Assembly (NCBI GenBank): GCA_017302795.1
Contig: JAFLCB010000001.1
Span: 496,001 to 560,000, forward strand
DNA: 64,000 nucleotides
DNA from: Deltaproteobacteria bacterium
GTDB taxonomy: Bacteria; Bdellovibrionota; Bdellovibrionia; Bdellovibrionales; JAMPXM01
Direction: 5' to 3'
Position 1 is the stretch's first letter, and every line of letters begins with the position of its first letter. The notes under the pieces were generated by a model, which worked only from the letters and a program-made list of their open reading frames with translations, was not told the DNA's origin and searched no databases. Below are positions 26,849 to 40,037 of this stretch, piece after piece. The position numbers and the translations under genes were made by a program.

Positions 26849-27654
26849 TTTCGGAAGCCCCTCGCCCCAGGCTGTTGCGCCTGCCGGTCTTTTAACGATC
26901 TAATTTTTTCATCAAAAAATGAGCGCCGCGGATCGTATTCTCTGACTTTCTCTAGAACCTCGATAGCCTTCGTGAAGTTTCGCTGCTCTTCGTAGGCAAC
27001 AGCCAACATCAAAGCGATCGAGTCGCGTTTCGAACGGTCAGGAAACTGCGCAATCATAGATGTAAGTACTAGACCCGCCTGATCGTGCTCTCTGGCTCCG
27101 ACGTGGATATTGGCTTTCAAAAGATAGGTTTGATAAACGGCCTCTTCGTCGACACCAGTTGCGATTTTTAACAGCCGATCTGCCTCCACGGACGATTGAA
27201 AGTAGTTTCCGAGGTAGTAGTAAGCTTTTGCAATTCTGCTTCTCCACTCAATTTCTTCAGTTGAACTGTGTTGAAGTTCCATTAGCTTCGAATATTCAAC
27301 GACTGCCCCCTTAAAATCTTGCACGTCGTAAAACAGAAGGCCGGCAATTTTTAACTGAGCCTCGCGCCGAATGGACGAATCTGAAGAGCGGGCGACGACC
27401 GAGCGGTAATTTCTTATCGCGGAATCGAATCGCTTTAGGTCGTACTGAAAGATCTTGGCTGCTTCAAATGAGGCGACAGCTGCCTCGGGTTTATCCCCCA
27501 CGCGGGCAGCCACACGTTCGAACAGCGCCGCTGCTTCAGCTGGTTTTTTTTCCGCCAACAGCTGGCGAGCGCGCTTCATTTCTAATTCGGTGGACGAAAG
27601 ACAGCTGCTCAACAACAAAGCCGAGATTGAAATTAAAAACTTCAATCTCGGCAT
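26845..27654 (-). CDS. TPR-repeat lipoprotein
   Basis: A 269-residue protein with a short signal peptide ending LLLSSC (lipobox, Cys about 18), so it is probably an outer- or inner-membrane lipoprotein facing the periplasm. Residues about 25-250 form tandem tetratricopeptide-like helices (ARQLLAEKKPAEAAALFERV, RFDSAIRNYRSVVARS, FKGAVVEYSKLMELQ, NYFQSSVEADRLLKIA, NFTKAIEVLEKVREYDP). BamD and other scaffold lipoproteins have this layout, but position between gyrA and the atp genes gives no direct clue. It begins four bases after gyrA and overlaps the next gene. Confidence 0.8.
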   Translation of the reverse strand: MPRLKFLISISALLLSSCLSSTELEMKRARQLLAEKKPAEAAALFERVAARVGDKPEAAVASFEAAKIFQYDLKRFDSAIRNYRSVVARSSDSSIRREAQLKIAGLLFYDVQDFKGAVVEYSKLMELQHSSTEEIEWRSRIAKAYYYLGNYFQSSVEADRLLKIATGVDEEAVYQTYLLKANIHVGAREHDQAGLVLTSMIAQFPDRSKRDSIALMLAVAYEEQRNFTKAIEVLEKVREYDPRRSFFDEKIRSLKDRQAQQPGARGFRK

Positions 27655-27658
27655 TGCA

Positions 27659-30160
27659 CTAGTTTTTCACCGGAATATTAGTCGGCACGCCGCCAGTTCC
27701 GTCGCCATCGATTTCGCCGGTGTCGCCGATTGTCGCGATTCCCGTTACCTTTTCATCACTGTTCAAAGTGATCAAGCGGACACCTTGAGTGTTTCGACCG
27801 AGGACTGAAATGTCAGACGCATTCATTCTGATTGTCTGACCTTTGTCGGTCGTGATCATTAATTCATCCGTATCAAGAACCATTCGTGTACCGACAACTG
27901 CTCCGACTTTGTCCGTCGTTTTTTGCGTAATAATACCTACGCCACCGCGTGACTGAATACGGTACTCGTCGATTGGAGTACGTTTTCCGTAGCCGTTTTC
28001 AGTGACCATCAGGATAGTCGCCTTAGAAGCCTTGTCGAGGATTTCCATTCCGACGACGATGTCCTCTTTGCCCAAAGTTACTCCCTTCACACCGCGAGCC
28101 GAACGACCCATCGCGCGAACGTCGCCTTCATCAAAGCGAATCGACATGCCTTCTCTCGTCGCAACGAAAACATCGCATTTTCCGTTCGATAGTTTTGCGT
28201 CGATCATGTTGTCGTCTAGATCCGTGGTCAATGCGATGATCCCGGACGGTCGCGGATTTGAAAAGGCGTCGAGACCTGTCTTTTTGATGATGCCTTTTTC
28301 GGTCAACATCACAACGTATCGATCTTCATCAAACTTATCGACTGGCAAAATAGCGCGAACCTTTTCTGTATTTGATAGGCTGAGGACGTTTGCTATCGCC
28401 TTACCTTTTGATGTTCGATTTCCAAGTGGAAGCTTGTGGACCTTCAGCCAGAACAATTTTCCTTTATTCGTGAACACGAGAAGCATCGTATGAGTGTTCG
28501 CAACGAAGATCTCAGTGACGAAGTCTTCTTCTCGCGTTTCAGCGCCTTTGAGGCCTTTCCCGCCGCGTTTTTGGACTCGGTATTCATCCAAAGGAATTCG
28601 CTTGATGTAACCAGTATCAGTCATCACGACGACCATTTGTTCGTTCGCAATGAGGTCCTCGTCATCGAGATCAGTCGCATCACCTGTGATTTGAGTTCTG
28701 CGCGGATTCGAAAACTTCGCTTTAATCTCGACAAGTTCTTCGACAATGATGTCGTAGATCTTTTGCACGTCTGAAAGAACACCCTTTAGCCACGCAATTT
28801 GTTTTTCGATCTCAAGCAATTCATCGACGATTTTCTGTCGCTCAAGACCAGTCAGTCTTTGAAGTCGCATTTCCAAAATGGCCTGAGCTTGGCGATCACT
28901 GAAATCAAATCGTTCCATCAGGTTCGATTTTGCGATTTGAACTTCTTTTGATTCGCGAATAGTCGCGACGACCGCATCGATCATGTCGAGGGCTTTTTTC
29001 AAGCCTTCCAAAAGGTGAGCCCGTGCTTCTGCTTTTTTAAGTTCGAAGATACAGCGTTTGGTAACGACATTCTGGCGATGTTCAATAAACGCCTCGAGCA
29101 TCGACTTTAAATCGAAAGTTCGTGGCTGATTTCTTGAATCGAGCGCGAGCATCCGAATGCCAAAGCTTGTCTGCATCTGTGTGAACTTATAGAGACGGTT
29201 CAGCACAACACTTGCGTTTTCACCACGCTTTACGAGAATGACGATACGCATACCTTCGCGTGAAGACTCGTCGCGAATATCTGAAATGCCCTCTAGCTTT
29301 TTATCTCGAACAAGATCCGCGATCGATTCGATCAGCTTCGACTTGTTTACTTGGTATGGAATTTCCGTGACGATGATCTCTTCTCGATCTTTTACATTGA
29401 CGATTTCGGCTACCGCTTGAAGAGAAATAATTCCAGCACCTTTTTTGTACGCCGAAATAATGCCTTCGCGCCCACTGATCACGCCGTAGGATGGAAAATC
29501 AGGTCCAGGAATTCGTTCAATCAAGTCATCGATTGAACAACCTGGATTTTTGATGAGGTGAACAACTCCGTCGATGACTTCCCCAAGATTGTGCGGCGGA
29601 ACGTTGGTCGCCATACCAACGGCAATACCCGTCGAACCATTGACGAGGAGATTTGGAAATTTGGAAGGAAGAATCAACGGAATCTGCAGCGAATCGTCGT
29701 AGTTCGGCCCGAAGGGAACTGTTTCTTTTTCGATATCCTCGAGCAAAGCTTCTGCAAGCTCAGTCATTCGAACTTCTGTGTATCGAGCAGCAGCTGGGCT
29801 ATCGCCATCGATCGATCCGAAGTTCCCCTGACCGTCGACAAGCGGGAAGCGCAGCGAGAAATCTTGCGCCATTCGAACCATTGTGTCGTAAGCGGCAACG
29901 TCACCGTGTGGATGATATTTACCGATGACGTCACCCACAACACGCGCTGACTTTTTGTATGGTTTATCGTGCGTGTTACTTAGCTCATGCATCGCAAATA
30001 AAATTCGCCGGTGCACGGGCTTCAAACCGTCGCGCACATCGGGAAGTGCACGACCGACGATGACGCTCATTGAGTATTGTAGATATGCGTCCTGCATTTC
30101 GCGATTGATATCAATTCGTGAAATACCTTGCTCTGGTGGTTTTGGAGTTTGATCTGCCAT
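27659..30160 (-). CDS. gyrA: DNA gyrase subunit A
   Basis: An 833-residue type IIA topoisomerase cleavage subunit. The start is the ATG at 30160 with GAGG nine bases upstream; a TTG at 30166 would add two residues. The quinolone region reads [23 protein letters not shown]. The usual Ser (E. coli Ser83) is Val (codon 29897-29899, residue 88 here), while the nearby Asp is kept. The active-site region [18 protein letters not shown] is intact. The C-terminal wrapping domain has the GyrA box as QKRGGKG. The C-terminal tail is short and Gly/Asp-rich. Immediately follows gyrB. Confidence 0.97.
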   Translation of the reverse strand: MADQTPKPPEQGISRIDINREMQDAYLQYSMSVIVGRALPDVRDGLKPVHRRILFAMHELSNTHDKPYKKSARVVGDVIGKYHPHGDVAAYDTMVRMAQDFSLRFPLVDGQGNFGSIDGDSPAAARYTEVRMTELAEALLEDIEKETVPFGPNYDDSLQIPLILPSKFPNLLVNGSTGIAVGMATNVPPHNLGEVIDGVVHLIKNPGCSIDDLIERIPGPDFPSYGVISGREGIISAYKKGAGIISLQAVAEIVNVKDREEIIVTEIPYQVNKSKLIESIADLVRDKKLEGISDIRDESSREGMRIVILVKRGENASVVLNRLYKFTQMQTSFGIRMLALDSRNQPRTFDLKSMLEAFIEHRQNVVTKRCIFELKKAEARAHLLEGLKKALDMIDAVVATIRESKEVQIAKSNLMERFDFSDRQAQAILEMRLQRLTGLERQKIVDELLEIEKQIAWLKGVLSDVQKIYDIIVEELVEIKAKFSNPRRTQITGDATDLDDEDLIANEQMVVVMTDTGYIKRIPLDEYRVQKRGGKGLKGAETREEDFVTEIFVANTHTMLLVFTNKGKLFWLKVHKLPLGNRTSKGKAIANVLSLSNTEKVRAILPVDKFDEDRYVVMLTEKGIIKKTGLDAFSNPRPSGIIALTTDLDDNMIDAKLSNGKCDVFVATREGMSIRFDEGDVRAMGRSARGVKGVTLGKEDIVVGMEILDKASKATILMVTENGYGKRTPIDEYRIQSRGGVGIITQKTTDKVGAVVGTRMVLDTDELMITTDKGQTIRMNASDISVLGRNTQGVRLITLNSDEKVTGIATIGDTGEIDGDGTGGVPTNIPVKN

Positions 30161-30172
30161 ATTCAATAACCT

Positions 30173-33915
<3,743 letters not shown>

Positions 33916-33917
33916 CT

Positions 33918-35159
33918 CTAGATTCGCATCGGCATGACGACGCAAGTGTAACTTTGGTCGTTTTGGGGGCGCATTAGACCTGGCGATAGCTGGTCGTTCA
34001 AATGCAAATCAACACCCTCATCATCGAAGCTGTTCAGAACATCAAGCATGTAGCGAGCGTTGAAACCGATTTTTAGATCTGCGCCTTTGTAATCGACTTC
34101 GATTTCTTCTTTCGCATCACCTAGTTCGGGATTGTTCGACGTGATTTCTAAACGACCGGTCGTTAACGCGAGTGTTACGCCTTTGTATTTTTGGTTCGAC
34201 AAAAGTGAAACTCGTTTCAAACAAGAAAGTAGCGTTTCCCTCGGAATCTGTACACGATTTGGGACCGACTGTGGAATAAACTGTTGATAAGAAGGGAACT
34301 TCCCTTCAATCAAGCGAACCATCAAAACTGTTGAACCACGGCGAACCACAAGCTGCGATCCTTCGACTGCTAGATCAAAGTCGCCTTCGATGGTTTCAAG
34401 CATTTTACGAATTTCAAATAAGCCTTTGCGCGGAATGATTACGCCGGTCGCTGGAAACGCTGATTGGCTTTGTTCTTTTGACAAAGGCATTTCGCGATCA
34501 ACGATCGACAAACGGAATCCGTCGGTTGCGACCATTCGAAAAGAATTTTTTCCGTCTTTTTGAACTCGTTCGAAGAAAACGCCGTTCAGGTAATAGCGAG
34601 TTTCGTCATTCGACACCGAGTAAATAGTTTTTTCGATCATGTCCGCGAACACGGACGAAGAGACCGTCATGAAATCTTTTGTCGCATAGGACGGAAACAC
34701 TGGATATTCATCAGCGGCTATTCCGACCAAATTGAAAACTGATTTCCGTTGTTTAATTTCAAGCCAGTTGTTGTCACGTTTCGTTAACGTCACAGGACCG
34801 TCATCAAGCTCTTTCACGATTTCAAACAAGCTCTTTGCCGAAACTGCGACTTTGCCGGTCTTCTCTTTCAGCGTAGGTACTTGATCCGTGAGACTGACTT
34901 CTAAATCTGTTGCAAAGACCTTAAGCACGCCGTCTTTTGCCTCAAGGAGCACATTGATCAAAACCGGCATCGTGTTTCGCTTCTCAACGATGTTTTGAGT
35001 TTTGCCGAGAAGGTTTAGAAGGTCCTTTTTTTCCACTTCCACCATCAACGATGAATTCAAAGAAGGTGACGTCGTTGCTGAGGTCGTTGCAGCGGTCGCT
35101 GAAGCGGTCATCGTCGGTGGCTGTTTCGTTGATGGCGTTGTTTGCGTCGTCGTATTCAT
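33918..35159 (-). CDS. dnaN: DNA polymerase III sliding clamp (beta) with N-terminal extension
   Basis: A 413-residue clamp. The three clamp domains begin at MVEVEKKDLLNLLGKTQNIVEKRNTMPVL (residue 39), and the end EGVDLHLNDQLSPGLMRPQ with CVVMPMRI is the standard C-terminus. Before it are 38 residues that are almost all Thr, Ser and Ala (TQTTPSTKQPPTMTASATAATT). The ATG at 35159 has GAG about eight bases upstream, whereas the ATG at residue 39 (35045) has no ribosome-binding site, so the extension is probably made. The clamp core is about 375 residues, a normal length. It follows dnaA after a 242-base origin-like gap. Confidence 0.92.
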   Translation of the reverse strand: MNTTTQTTPSTKQPPTMTASATAATTSATTSPSLNSSLMVEVEKKDLLNLLGKTQNIVEKRNTMPVLINVLLEAKDGVLKVFATDLEVSLTDQVPTLKEKTGKVAVSAKSLFEIVKELDDGPVTLTKRDNNWLEIKQRKSVFNLVGIAADEYPVFPSYATKDFMTVSSSVFADMIEKTIYSVSNDETRYYLNGVFFERVQKDGKNSFRMVATDGFRLSIVDREMPLSKEQSQSAFPATGVIIPRKGLFEIRKMLETIEGDFDLAVEGSQLVVRRGSTVLMVRLIEGKFPSYQQFIPQSVPNRVQIPRETLLSCLKRVSLLSNQKYKGVTLALTTGRLEITSNNPELGDAKEEIEVDYKGADLKIGFNARYMLDVLNSFDDEGVDLHLNDQLSPGLMRPQNDQSYTCVVMPMRI

Positions 35160-35427
35160 AATTAATCTCTTTGTTTCCTGTTTCGCGCTCTCTCTATTCT
35201 TCTTTCTTTATATATATAAATCAGAAGTAGTAGTAGGGCCTGTGGTTAACGTCTCTTTTAATCTAAGTCGCTGTTTTTATTTCTTTTTCTATGTGGAAGA
35301 CTTGGGGTCTTAACCGTCGTCTTGGTCGCTCCGAAATGTGCAGTACCTGATTCCACATCCTTGTTCGAAGCTCCGTCCACATGGTTTTCCATGATCCACA
35401 TTCACACCCCTGTGATATTGTGGATAC
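35160..35427. other. Candidate chromosomal origin oriC (dnaA-dnaN gap)
   Basis: Several sequences match the DnaA-box core TCCACA: 35292-35300 (TGTGGAAGA), 35349-35357 (GATTCCACA), 35392-35400 (TGATCCACA), 35419-35427 (TGTGGATAC, inside the dnaA 3' end), plus one-mismatch versions at 35241-35249 and 35375-35381. An AT-rich tract TTATATATATAAAT (about 35207-35221) could be the unwinding element. The region is flanked by dnaA and dnaN, the most common oriC context in bacteria. Confidence 0.65.
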
Positions 35428-37018
35428 GTACCTGCAACTCATCGATATCTCTCTTCATATCTAGATTTGTGGTCAGTTGATCGTCGATTCGATGCAATGC
35501 ATTCATTACCGTCGTGTGATCTCGACCGCCAAAGTGACGACCAATTTCGACGAGCGATTTATTAGGCAGATTCTTTTTTATTAGCCACATTGCAATCTGA
35601 CGAGCTGTGACAATTGGCTTTGGGCGCGCTTGCCCGCGGAGATCAGTGGCTCGCAAGCGGTAGTGGGTCGCCACTAAGCTTTCGATGTCTTCCATGGTAA
35701 TTTGGTTGCCCTCGGAATCGAGCGCTAGAATTTGTTTTGCGCTTTCCAGTGTTACCGGTGAGTTGGAAAAACTGAAATAGACTTCTATTTTATTAAGATT
35801 GCCTTCGAGTTCGCGAACAGATCGCTTGGACACCTTCGCAACATACTGCAACACAGAATCGTCAATCCTCATTCGCCGCTGCTCAGTTTTCGAACGAAGG
35901 ATTGCCAGACGCGTTTCAAAATCTGGCATTTTAATGTCGGCAACGAGACCACCTTCAAGCCGCGTGCGGATTCGGTCTTCGAGGCCGGGAATATCCTTGG
36001 GTAGTCGATCGCTGGTCACCACGACCTGCTTACGCATCAAATAGAAGTGGTTGAATGTTTGAAAGAACTCCTCCTGAATTTGTTCACCACGGCCCAAGAC
36101 GTGGATATCATCCATTAACAGGACGTCGCACTTCTCACGGTATTTTGCATGAAACTTGTCCATGGTGCGATGACGAAGGCTACTCATGAATTCTGACAAG
36201 AATCGGCTTGTATCCACATAGGTGACCCGCAGGTGTGGAAAACGCACGCGAACCTGATTCCAGACGGCGAACATCAAATGTGTTTTACCAAGACCGGTTG
36301 GTCCGACGATGAATAACGGATTATAAGTGGTGCTTGGATTATCTGCGATCGACAAGCTCGCATTGTAAGCAAATTCGTTCGTTCGCCCGACAACGAAAGT
36401 TGAAAACGTCATATCCGCGCGGGGTTCATTCCCTGAAGGAACAAGAGTTTGGCCAGATGGCGCTGGCTGGGCCGCAGGACCGGCTTTAAGCCCCTGCTGC
36501 ATCTCTTGTTGATGAAAGTATTCATCCAACGTAGTTGGCTCGGCCGAGTTTGCGGCCGGCCTACCAGTGATGCGGATTTCAGTCGTAAATTCTCCTGAGT
36601 AGTGAGCGCGAATTTCTGGATAAAACCGATCAATGTAGTTTTCAATTTGTTCTTTATGAAGTCGTGAAGGTACTCCCAGGACAAATTTTAGGACACCACT
36701 TTCAGTTGGCTCGATTTCTTCCAACGTCGTTGCGGTTAACCAATTCCGGAAAGCTTTGTTATCAGGGTTCAAATTAAGAAGGTTATCCACAACCTTCTTC
36801 CAAAAGTCGGTTTTCGAATCCAGTTGGCTATTTGCTTGGTTGTTCGATAGTGCAGCAGCTGGCTGGGCTACTGGCGCCGGACTTTGTGGATAGATCTGTG
36901 GAGAGACGAGAGTATTCATTTGAGCCTGCGTCTGAACGGAATTGGAGTCCATTTCCACGTTCTGATTAAAATTTTGATCGAATGGATGATCGTATGTTTG
37001 ATCCACTGTGTGATCCAT
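35402..37018 (-). CDS. dnaA: Chromosomal replication initiator DnaA
   Basis: A 538-residue initiator. The AAA+ core has Walker A GPTGLGKTH (239-247) and Walker B DVLLMDDIH (298-306). The C-terminal DNA-binding domain includes GRDHTTVMNALHRID. The domain-I-like helical region starts near residue 68 (KTDFWKKVVDNLLNL). Residues 1-67 are an extra Asp/Gln/Asn-rich segment. The start is the ATG at 37018 with AGGGG seven bases upstream; the frame continues to 37138 but those extra 40 residues have no ribosome-binding site and cover the upstream repeats. It is divergent from rpmH, as in many bacteria. Confidence 0.95.
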   Translation of the reverse strand: MDHTVDQTYDHPFDQNFNQNVEMDSNSVQTQAQMNTLVSPQIYPQSPAPVAQPAAALSNNQANSQLDSKTDFWKKVVDNLLNLNPDNKAFRNWLTATTLEEIEPTESGVLKFVLGVPSRLHKEQIENYIDRFYPEIRAHYSGEFTTEIRITGRPAANSAEPTTLDEYFHQQEMQQGLKAGPAAQPAPSGQTLVPSGNEPRADMTFSTFVVGRTNEFAYNASLSIADNPSTTYNPLFIVGPTGLGKTHLMFAVWNQVRVRFPHLRVTYVDTSRFLSEFMSSLRHRTMDKFHAKYREKCDVLLMDDIHVLGRGEQIQEEFFQTFNHFYLMRKQVVVTSDRLPKDIPGLEDRIRTRLEGGLVADIKMPDFETRLAILRSKTEQRRMRIDDSVLQYVAKVSKRSVRELEGNLNKIEVYFSFSNSPVTLESAKQILALDSEGNQITMEDIESLVATHYRLRATDLRGQARPKPIVTARQIAMWLIKKNLPNKSLVEIGRHFGGRDHTTVMNALHRIDDQLTTNLDMKRDIDELQVRIHNITGV

Positions 37019-37380
37019 AAAGCAGCCCCTTGCCACGGCGGACGTGTATTCCCGACGTGTATTCATTGCAAACTTGCTGAAAGCCCCCTCGCAGCAAATT
37101 TGAGCCGTGTTTTCCACAGCGTTTCCAGGATCTGACAAAACCTGTCAGTTCTCTGGCGGCAGATCGATTTTAAGCCTCTTTGACAAGGCCTTTGGGACGA
37201 TCCTCCCAATCTGCCAGCAGCCCGCGAGTCGGTCGTGGTGCTGAATTCGTGATCCGCAAGCTTTGTGGCAGCCGGAGGTAGATAACAGTGGCGCTCTCGG
37301 TTTTCAACACCTTGACGGTCGCGCTGCAGTGTGCTTTTTTAGGCACCTTTGAATTCTGAACCGCAGCCGAGGAATCGATC
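37019..37380. other. dnaA-rpmH intergenic region with repeats and a DnaA box
   Basis: No gene is supported in these 362 bases. They contain the divergent promoters of dnaA and rpmH, but I see no strong -35/-10 pair. A DnaA box TTTTCCACA is at 37110-37118. The 11-bp direct repeat GACGTGTATTC is at 37041-37051 and 37054-37064. An inverted repeat CTGACA-N5-TGTCAG is at 37132-37148. These could be autoregulatory sites for dnaA. Confidence 0.55.
37041..37064. repeat. Direct repeat upstream of dnaA
   Basis: GACGTGTATTC occurs twice, at 37041-37051 and 37054-37064, with a two-base spacer (13-bp period, a little more than one helical turn). It lies 23-46 bases upstream of the dnaA ATG, the place for a tandem-binding regulator. 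Confidence 0.55.
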
Positions 37381-37530
37381 ATGAAACGCACTTATCAGCC
37401 AAGCCGTCGTCGTCGCAAAAATACTCACGGATTCCGCGCCCGTATGGCCACAAAAGATGGTCAAGCAGTTCTCAATCGTCGCAGAGCTAAGGGCCGTAAG
37501 CGCCTTGTGGTTGCTGTCAGCGGCAAGTGA
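37381..37530 (+). CDS. rpmH: 50S ribosomal protein L34
   Basis: A 49-residue basic protein, below the usual ORF-length cut-off. The start [20 protein letters not shown] and the end [12 protein letters not shown] are the L34 signature. GAGGA lies nine bases before the ATG. Its last bases overlap the GTG start of rnpA by four. It sits directly across from dnaA, the conserved rpmH-rnpA-yidD-yidC order. Confidence 0.97.
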   Translation: MKRTYQPSRRRRKNTHGFRARMATKDGQAVLNRRRAKGRKRLVVAVSGK

Positions 37531-37967
37531 GCCAAGTAAAAAAAAAGTCTTCCCTCGATCCTGAGCCAACTCGGTTGGCTCGCGTTCGTCTTAGCGTTTT
37601 AACAAAGCGGTCAGATTATTTGCGGACTTTTCGCTTCGGGCGAAAAATTCGACCCTCTGAATGGGTCGTGTTCAATGTTTATAGAAAAAAACTCTCGCGT
37701 GATGGCGATGAACTTGGGTTCCGATGCGGGTGGACGTGCCCTCGAACCGTAGGATCAGCAGTAGTGAGAAATAAGCTGAAGCGTTGGTCGCGTATATGGT
37801 TCCGGCAGAAGTTGAAAGATTCCAAGTTATTGGGAATAAGTTTGCCTGAGGTCGATTTAAATCTTGGATTCCGAGCGATGCCGGAAGACTTTTATCGCCG
37901 GCTTCGCTATGAGGACTTTGCAAGAGTCTTAGAAAATGGCTGGGCAGAAATCTTGAGCCTGAAGTAG
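37527..37967 (+). CDS. rnpA: RNase P protein component
   Basis: A 146-residue basic protein that assists the RNase P RNA in 5' tRNA maturation. The motif [16 protein letters not shown] corresponds to the RNR region, and [20 protein letters not shown] fits the N-terminal domain. It has about 20 extra residues at the start compared with most members. The start is GTG at 37527, overlapping the rpmH stop, so translation may be coupled. Confidence 0.9.
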   Translation: MSQVKKKSSLDPEPTRLARVRLSVLTKRSDYLRTFRFGRKIRPSEWVVFNVYRKKLSRDGDELGFRCGWTCPRTVGSAVVRNKLKRWSRIWFRQKLKDSKLLGISLPEVDLNLGFRAMPEDFYRRLRYEDFARVLENGWAEILSLK

Positions 37968-37992
37968 AACCTGAACTAGAAATGGTGAAAAG

Positions 37993-38307
37993 GTGATCGC
38001 CTTTTTCAAAGCGAAAGTGTACAGCCTATTGAACACTCTTGCACTTGTGCTGATCGCGTTTTATCGAGCGGTTGGTTCTTTGTGGCTCAGTGGTAGTTGT
38101 CGGTTCGAACCAAGTTGTTCTGTCTACGCGCAAGAGGCCGTCGAGCGATACGGATTTTGGTTGGGCGGCAAGCTGGCGCTGAAGCGACTTCTAAGTTGTC
38201 GACCAGGCGGGCCGGTTGGCTATGACCCGGTGCCTGATTTAGAGCCTGTTTTAGGACCTGTTTTTGATAAGATGCCGGTGAAAAAACCGGGAGATGAAAG
38301 TGAGTGA
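37993..38307 (+). CDS. yidD: Membrane protein insertion efficiency factor YidD
   Basis: A 104-residue protein with one N-terminal hydrophobic helix and the YidD core GSCRFEPSCSVYAQEAVERYGFWLGGKLALKRLLSCRPGG, containing the conserved cysteines. The GTG at 37993 is the likely start, 25 bases after rnpA. It overlaps yidC by 14 bases, in keeping with its role in aiding YidC-dependent membrane insertion. Confidence 0.9.
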   Translation: MIAFFKAKVYSLLNTLALVLIAFYRAVGSLWLSGSCRFEPSCSVYAQEAVERYGFWLGGKLALKRLLSCRPGGPVGYDPVPDLEPVLGPVFDKMPVKKPGDESE

Positions 38308-40021
38308 GCAATTGGGACCAGATTCAAATAAAACTTTTCTTGATCGCGGGACAGTCATCGCGCTGGTGCTTGTCGGCGCTCTTTGGTTTGGTTGGTCTAA
38401 ATGGGTTGAATCTCGGTATCCAAACTCATCTCGGTCGTCAGCCGCAAAGGTTGCGGGCTCCGACGTAAAAGTAGCTACACCCGATACAGTTGCGACAGGA
38501 GCCTCTCCCGCTCTTACGCCACCAACTGCTGCGGCCGATTCATCGGCTACTTCGGCCACACTTCCTGTTTCGAATAACGGTCAGCCACAGATTGTTTCCG
38601 CACAAACTAGCTTGGCGCCAGAAACCTTTGAGGCCATTGAGACCTCGCAGTGGGTCGGTCGGCTGTCATCCCACGGAATGGCGCTCGTTGGGACGGACCT
38701 TAAGAACTACAAAACTCGAGACGATAAACCGATTTTGATCGGCACGCACACGGGCGGCTTGTTTGCCACGAAGCTTTTGGGGACAGAAGCCCCGATTTCA
38801 TTCTCGCTATCTAAGGATGGCGATTTGGCATGGATTGGGACCGCCAATATTGACGGGTATCAAGTTGTTAAGCGTGTTGAATTGGTTAAAGACGGTGAAG
38901 CAGCAGGGCGCGCGTTGACCGTTACGACTTCAGCAAAAGGCGACTTAGCGAAGTTTCCTGGTTTTGCGGTTAGTCTTGCTGATGTCGTTCAGGCTCCAGC
39001 AAGCTCAAGCTTCCTTGCGCCTTCGTACGATCACTACGATTGGTTTGTGCGGCATGAAGATACTAAAACCCGCGCCGTCATTGCCCCGGATAAGCCTGCA
39101 GTACTCGAACACAAGACGGTTTTGTCAGCTGCCCTTTCGTCCCACTATTTCACGTCTGCGATCGCGGATCGATCTTCCCTTCGTCCCGATTTTCGTGCCG
39201 AAGCTGTGGCGAAGTCGGGCGATCAGTACGTTTCTTCAGGTACACTGACTTATAAGCCGATGTCGAAATCTGATGAATTTAAGATCGAACAGGTGATCTT
39301 TGTTGGTCCGAAAGACATGAAAGCGCTTCGTGCGGCAGACGCTGAGCTTGTTGAAGTTATCGATTACGGGATGTTCGCTATTCTTGCGGAACCGCTTCTT
39401 TGGTTAATGCGCCTGTTTTTTTCGTGGTTCGGTAATTGGGGTTTTGCGATTATCGGTTTGACGATTGTTGTTCGTGCACTGGTGCTGCCGTTCAATATTT
39501 ATTCGTTCAAATCGATGAAGATTATGCAGCAGATTCAGCCCCAAATTCAACAAGCGCGCGAACGTTATAAAGAGGACCCTCGTCGTATGAACGAGGAGGT
39601 CATGCGTTTGATGAAAGAGAATAAGGCAAACCCGTTAGGCGGATGTTTGCCAATGCTTCTTCAGCTCCCGGTTTTCTTTGCGCTTTACCAGGTGTTAGCG
39701 ATGTCAATGGATCTCTATCGACAGCCCTTTATCTTTTGGATTCACGACTTGACGGTTAAAGATCCATTTTTTGTTCTGCCTATCCTGATGGGTCTTTCGA
39801 TGTTCCTTCAGCAGAAAATAACTCCGGTTGCCGATCCCCAACAGGCGAAAATCCTTTTGTGGATGCCGGTTGTTTTCTCGCTGCTCATGTTTACGTTACC
39901 AAGCGGTCTGACTCTTTACATTTTCGTGAGTACGCTCTTTGGAATTACTCAGCAGTACGTACTCATGCGTGACAAGTCGCCTGCGCAAACACAAAAAACT
40001 GTCCACGAGGCTAAAGCCTAA
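38294..40021 (+). CDS. yidC: Membrane protein insertase YidC
   Basis: A 575-residue inner-membrane insertase of the Gram-negative type. One N-terminal helix (about 20-36), a Ser/Ala/Thr/Pro-rich linker, a large periplasmic P1 domain (about 100-350) and the conserved C-terminal five-helix core (about 355-560: LLWLMRLFFSWFGNWGFAIIGLTI, NPLGGCLPMLLQLPVFFALYQVL, FQ-like IFVSTLFGITQQYVLM). It works with YidD and Sec to insert membrane proteins, including F0 subunits. Overlaps yidD by 14 bases. Confidence 0.95.
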   Translation: MKVSEQLGPDSNKTFLDRGTVIALVLVGALWFGWSKWVESRYPNSSRSSAAKVAGSDVKVATPDTVATGASPALTPPTAAADSSATSATLPVSNNGQPQIVSAQTSLAPETFEAIETSQWVGRLSSHGMALVGTDLKNYKTRDDKPILIGTHTGGLFATKLLGTEAPISFSLSKDGDLAWIGTANIDGYQVVKRVELVKDGEAAGRALTVTTSAKGDLAKFPGFAVSLADVVQAPASSSFLAPSYDHYDWFVRHEDTKTRAVIAPDKPAVLEHKTVLSAALSSHYFTSAIADRSSLRPDFRAEAVAKSGDQYVSSGTLTYKPMSKSDEFKIEQVIFVGPKDMKALRAADAELVEVIDYGMFAILAEPLLWLMRLFFSWFGNWGFAIIGLTIVVRALVLPFNIYSFKSMKIMQQIQPQIQQARERYKEDPRRMNEEVMRLMKENKANPLGGCLPMLLQLPVFFALYQVLAMSMDLYRQPFIFWIHDLTVKDPFFVLPILMGLSMFLQQKITPVADPQQAKILLWMPVVFSLLMFTLPSGLTLYIFVSTLFGITQQYVLMRDKSPAQTQKTVHEAKA

Positions 40022-40037
40022 GGATATTGGAGGAAGT

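Noticed and set aside
37018-37138. Longer dnaA start at 37138
   Set aside because: The ATG at 37018 has a good AGGGG site; the extra 40 residues would cover the direct repeats and have no RBS.
37312-37340. TTGACG followed by TTTTTT as the rpmH promoter
   Set aside because: The -35 is good but the -10 is only a T-run and does not match TATAAT, so I do not list it.
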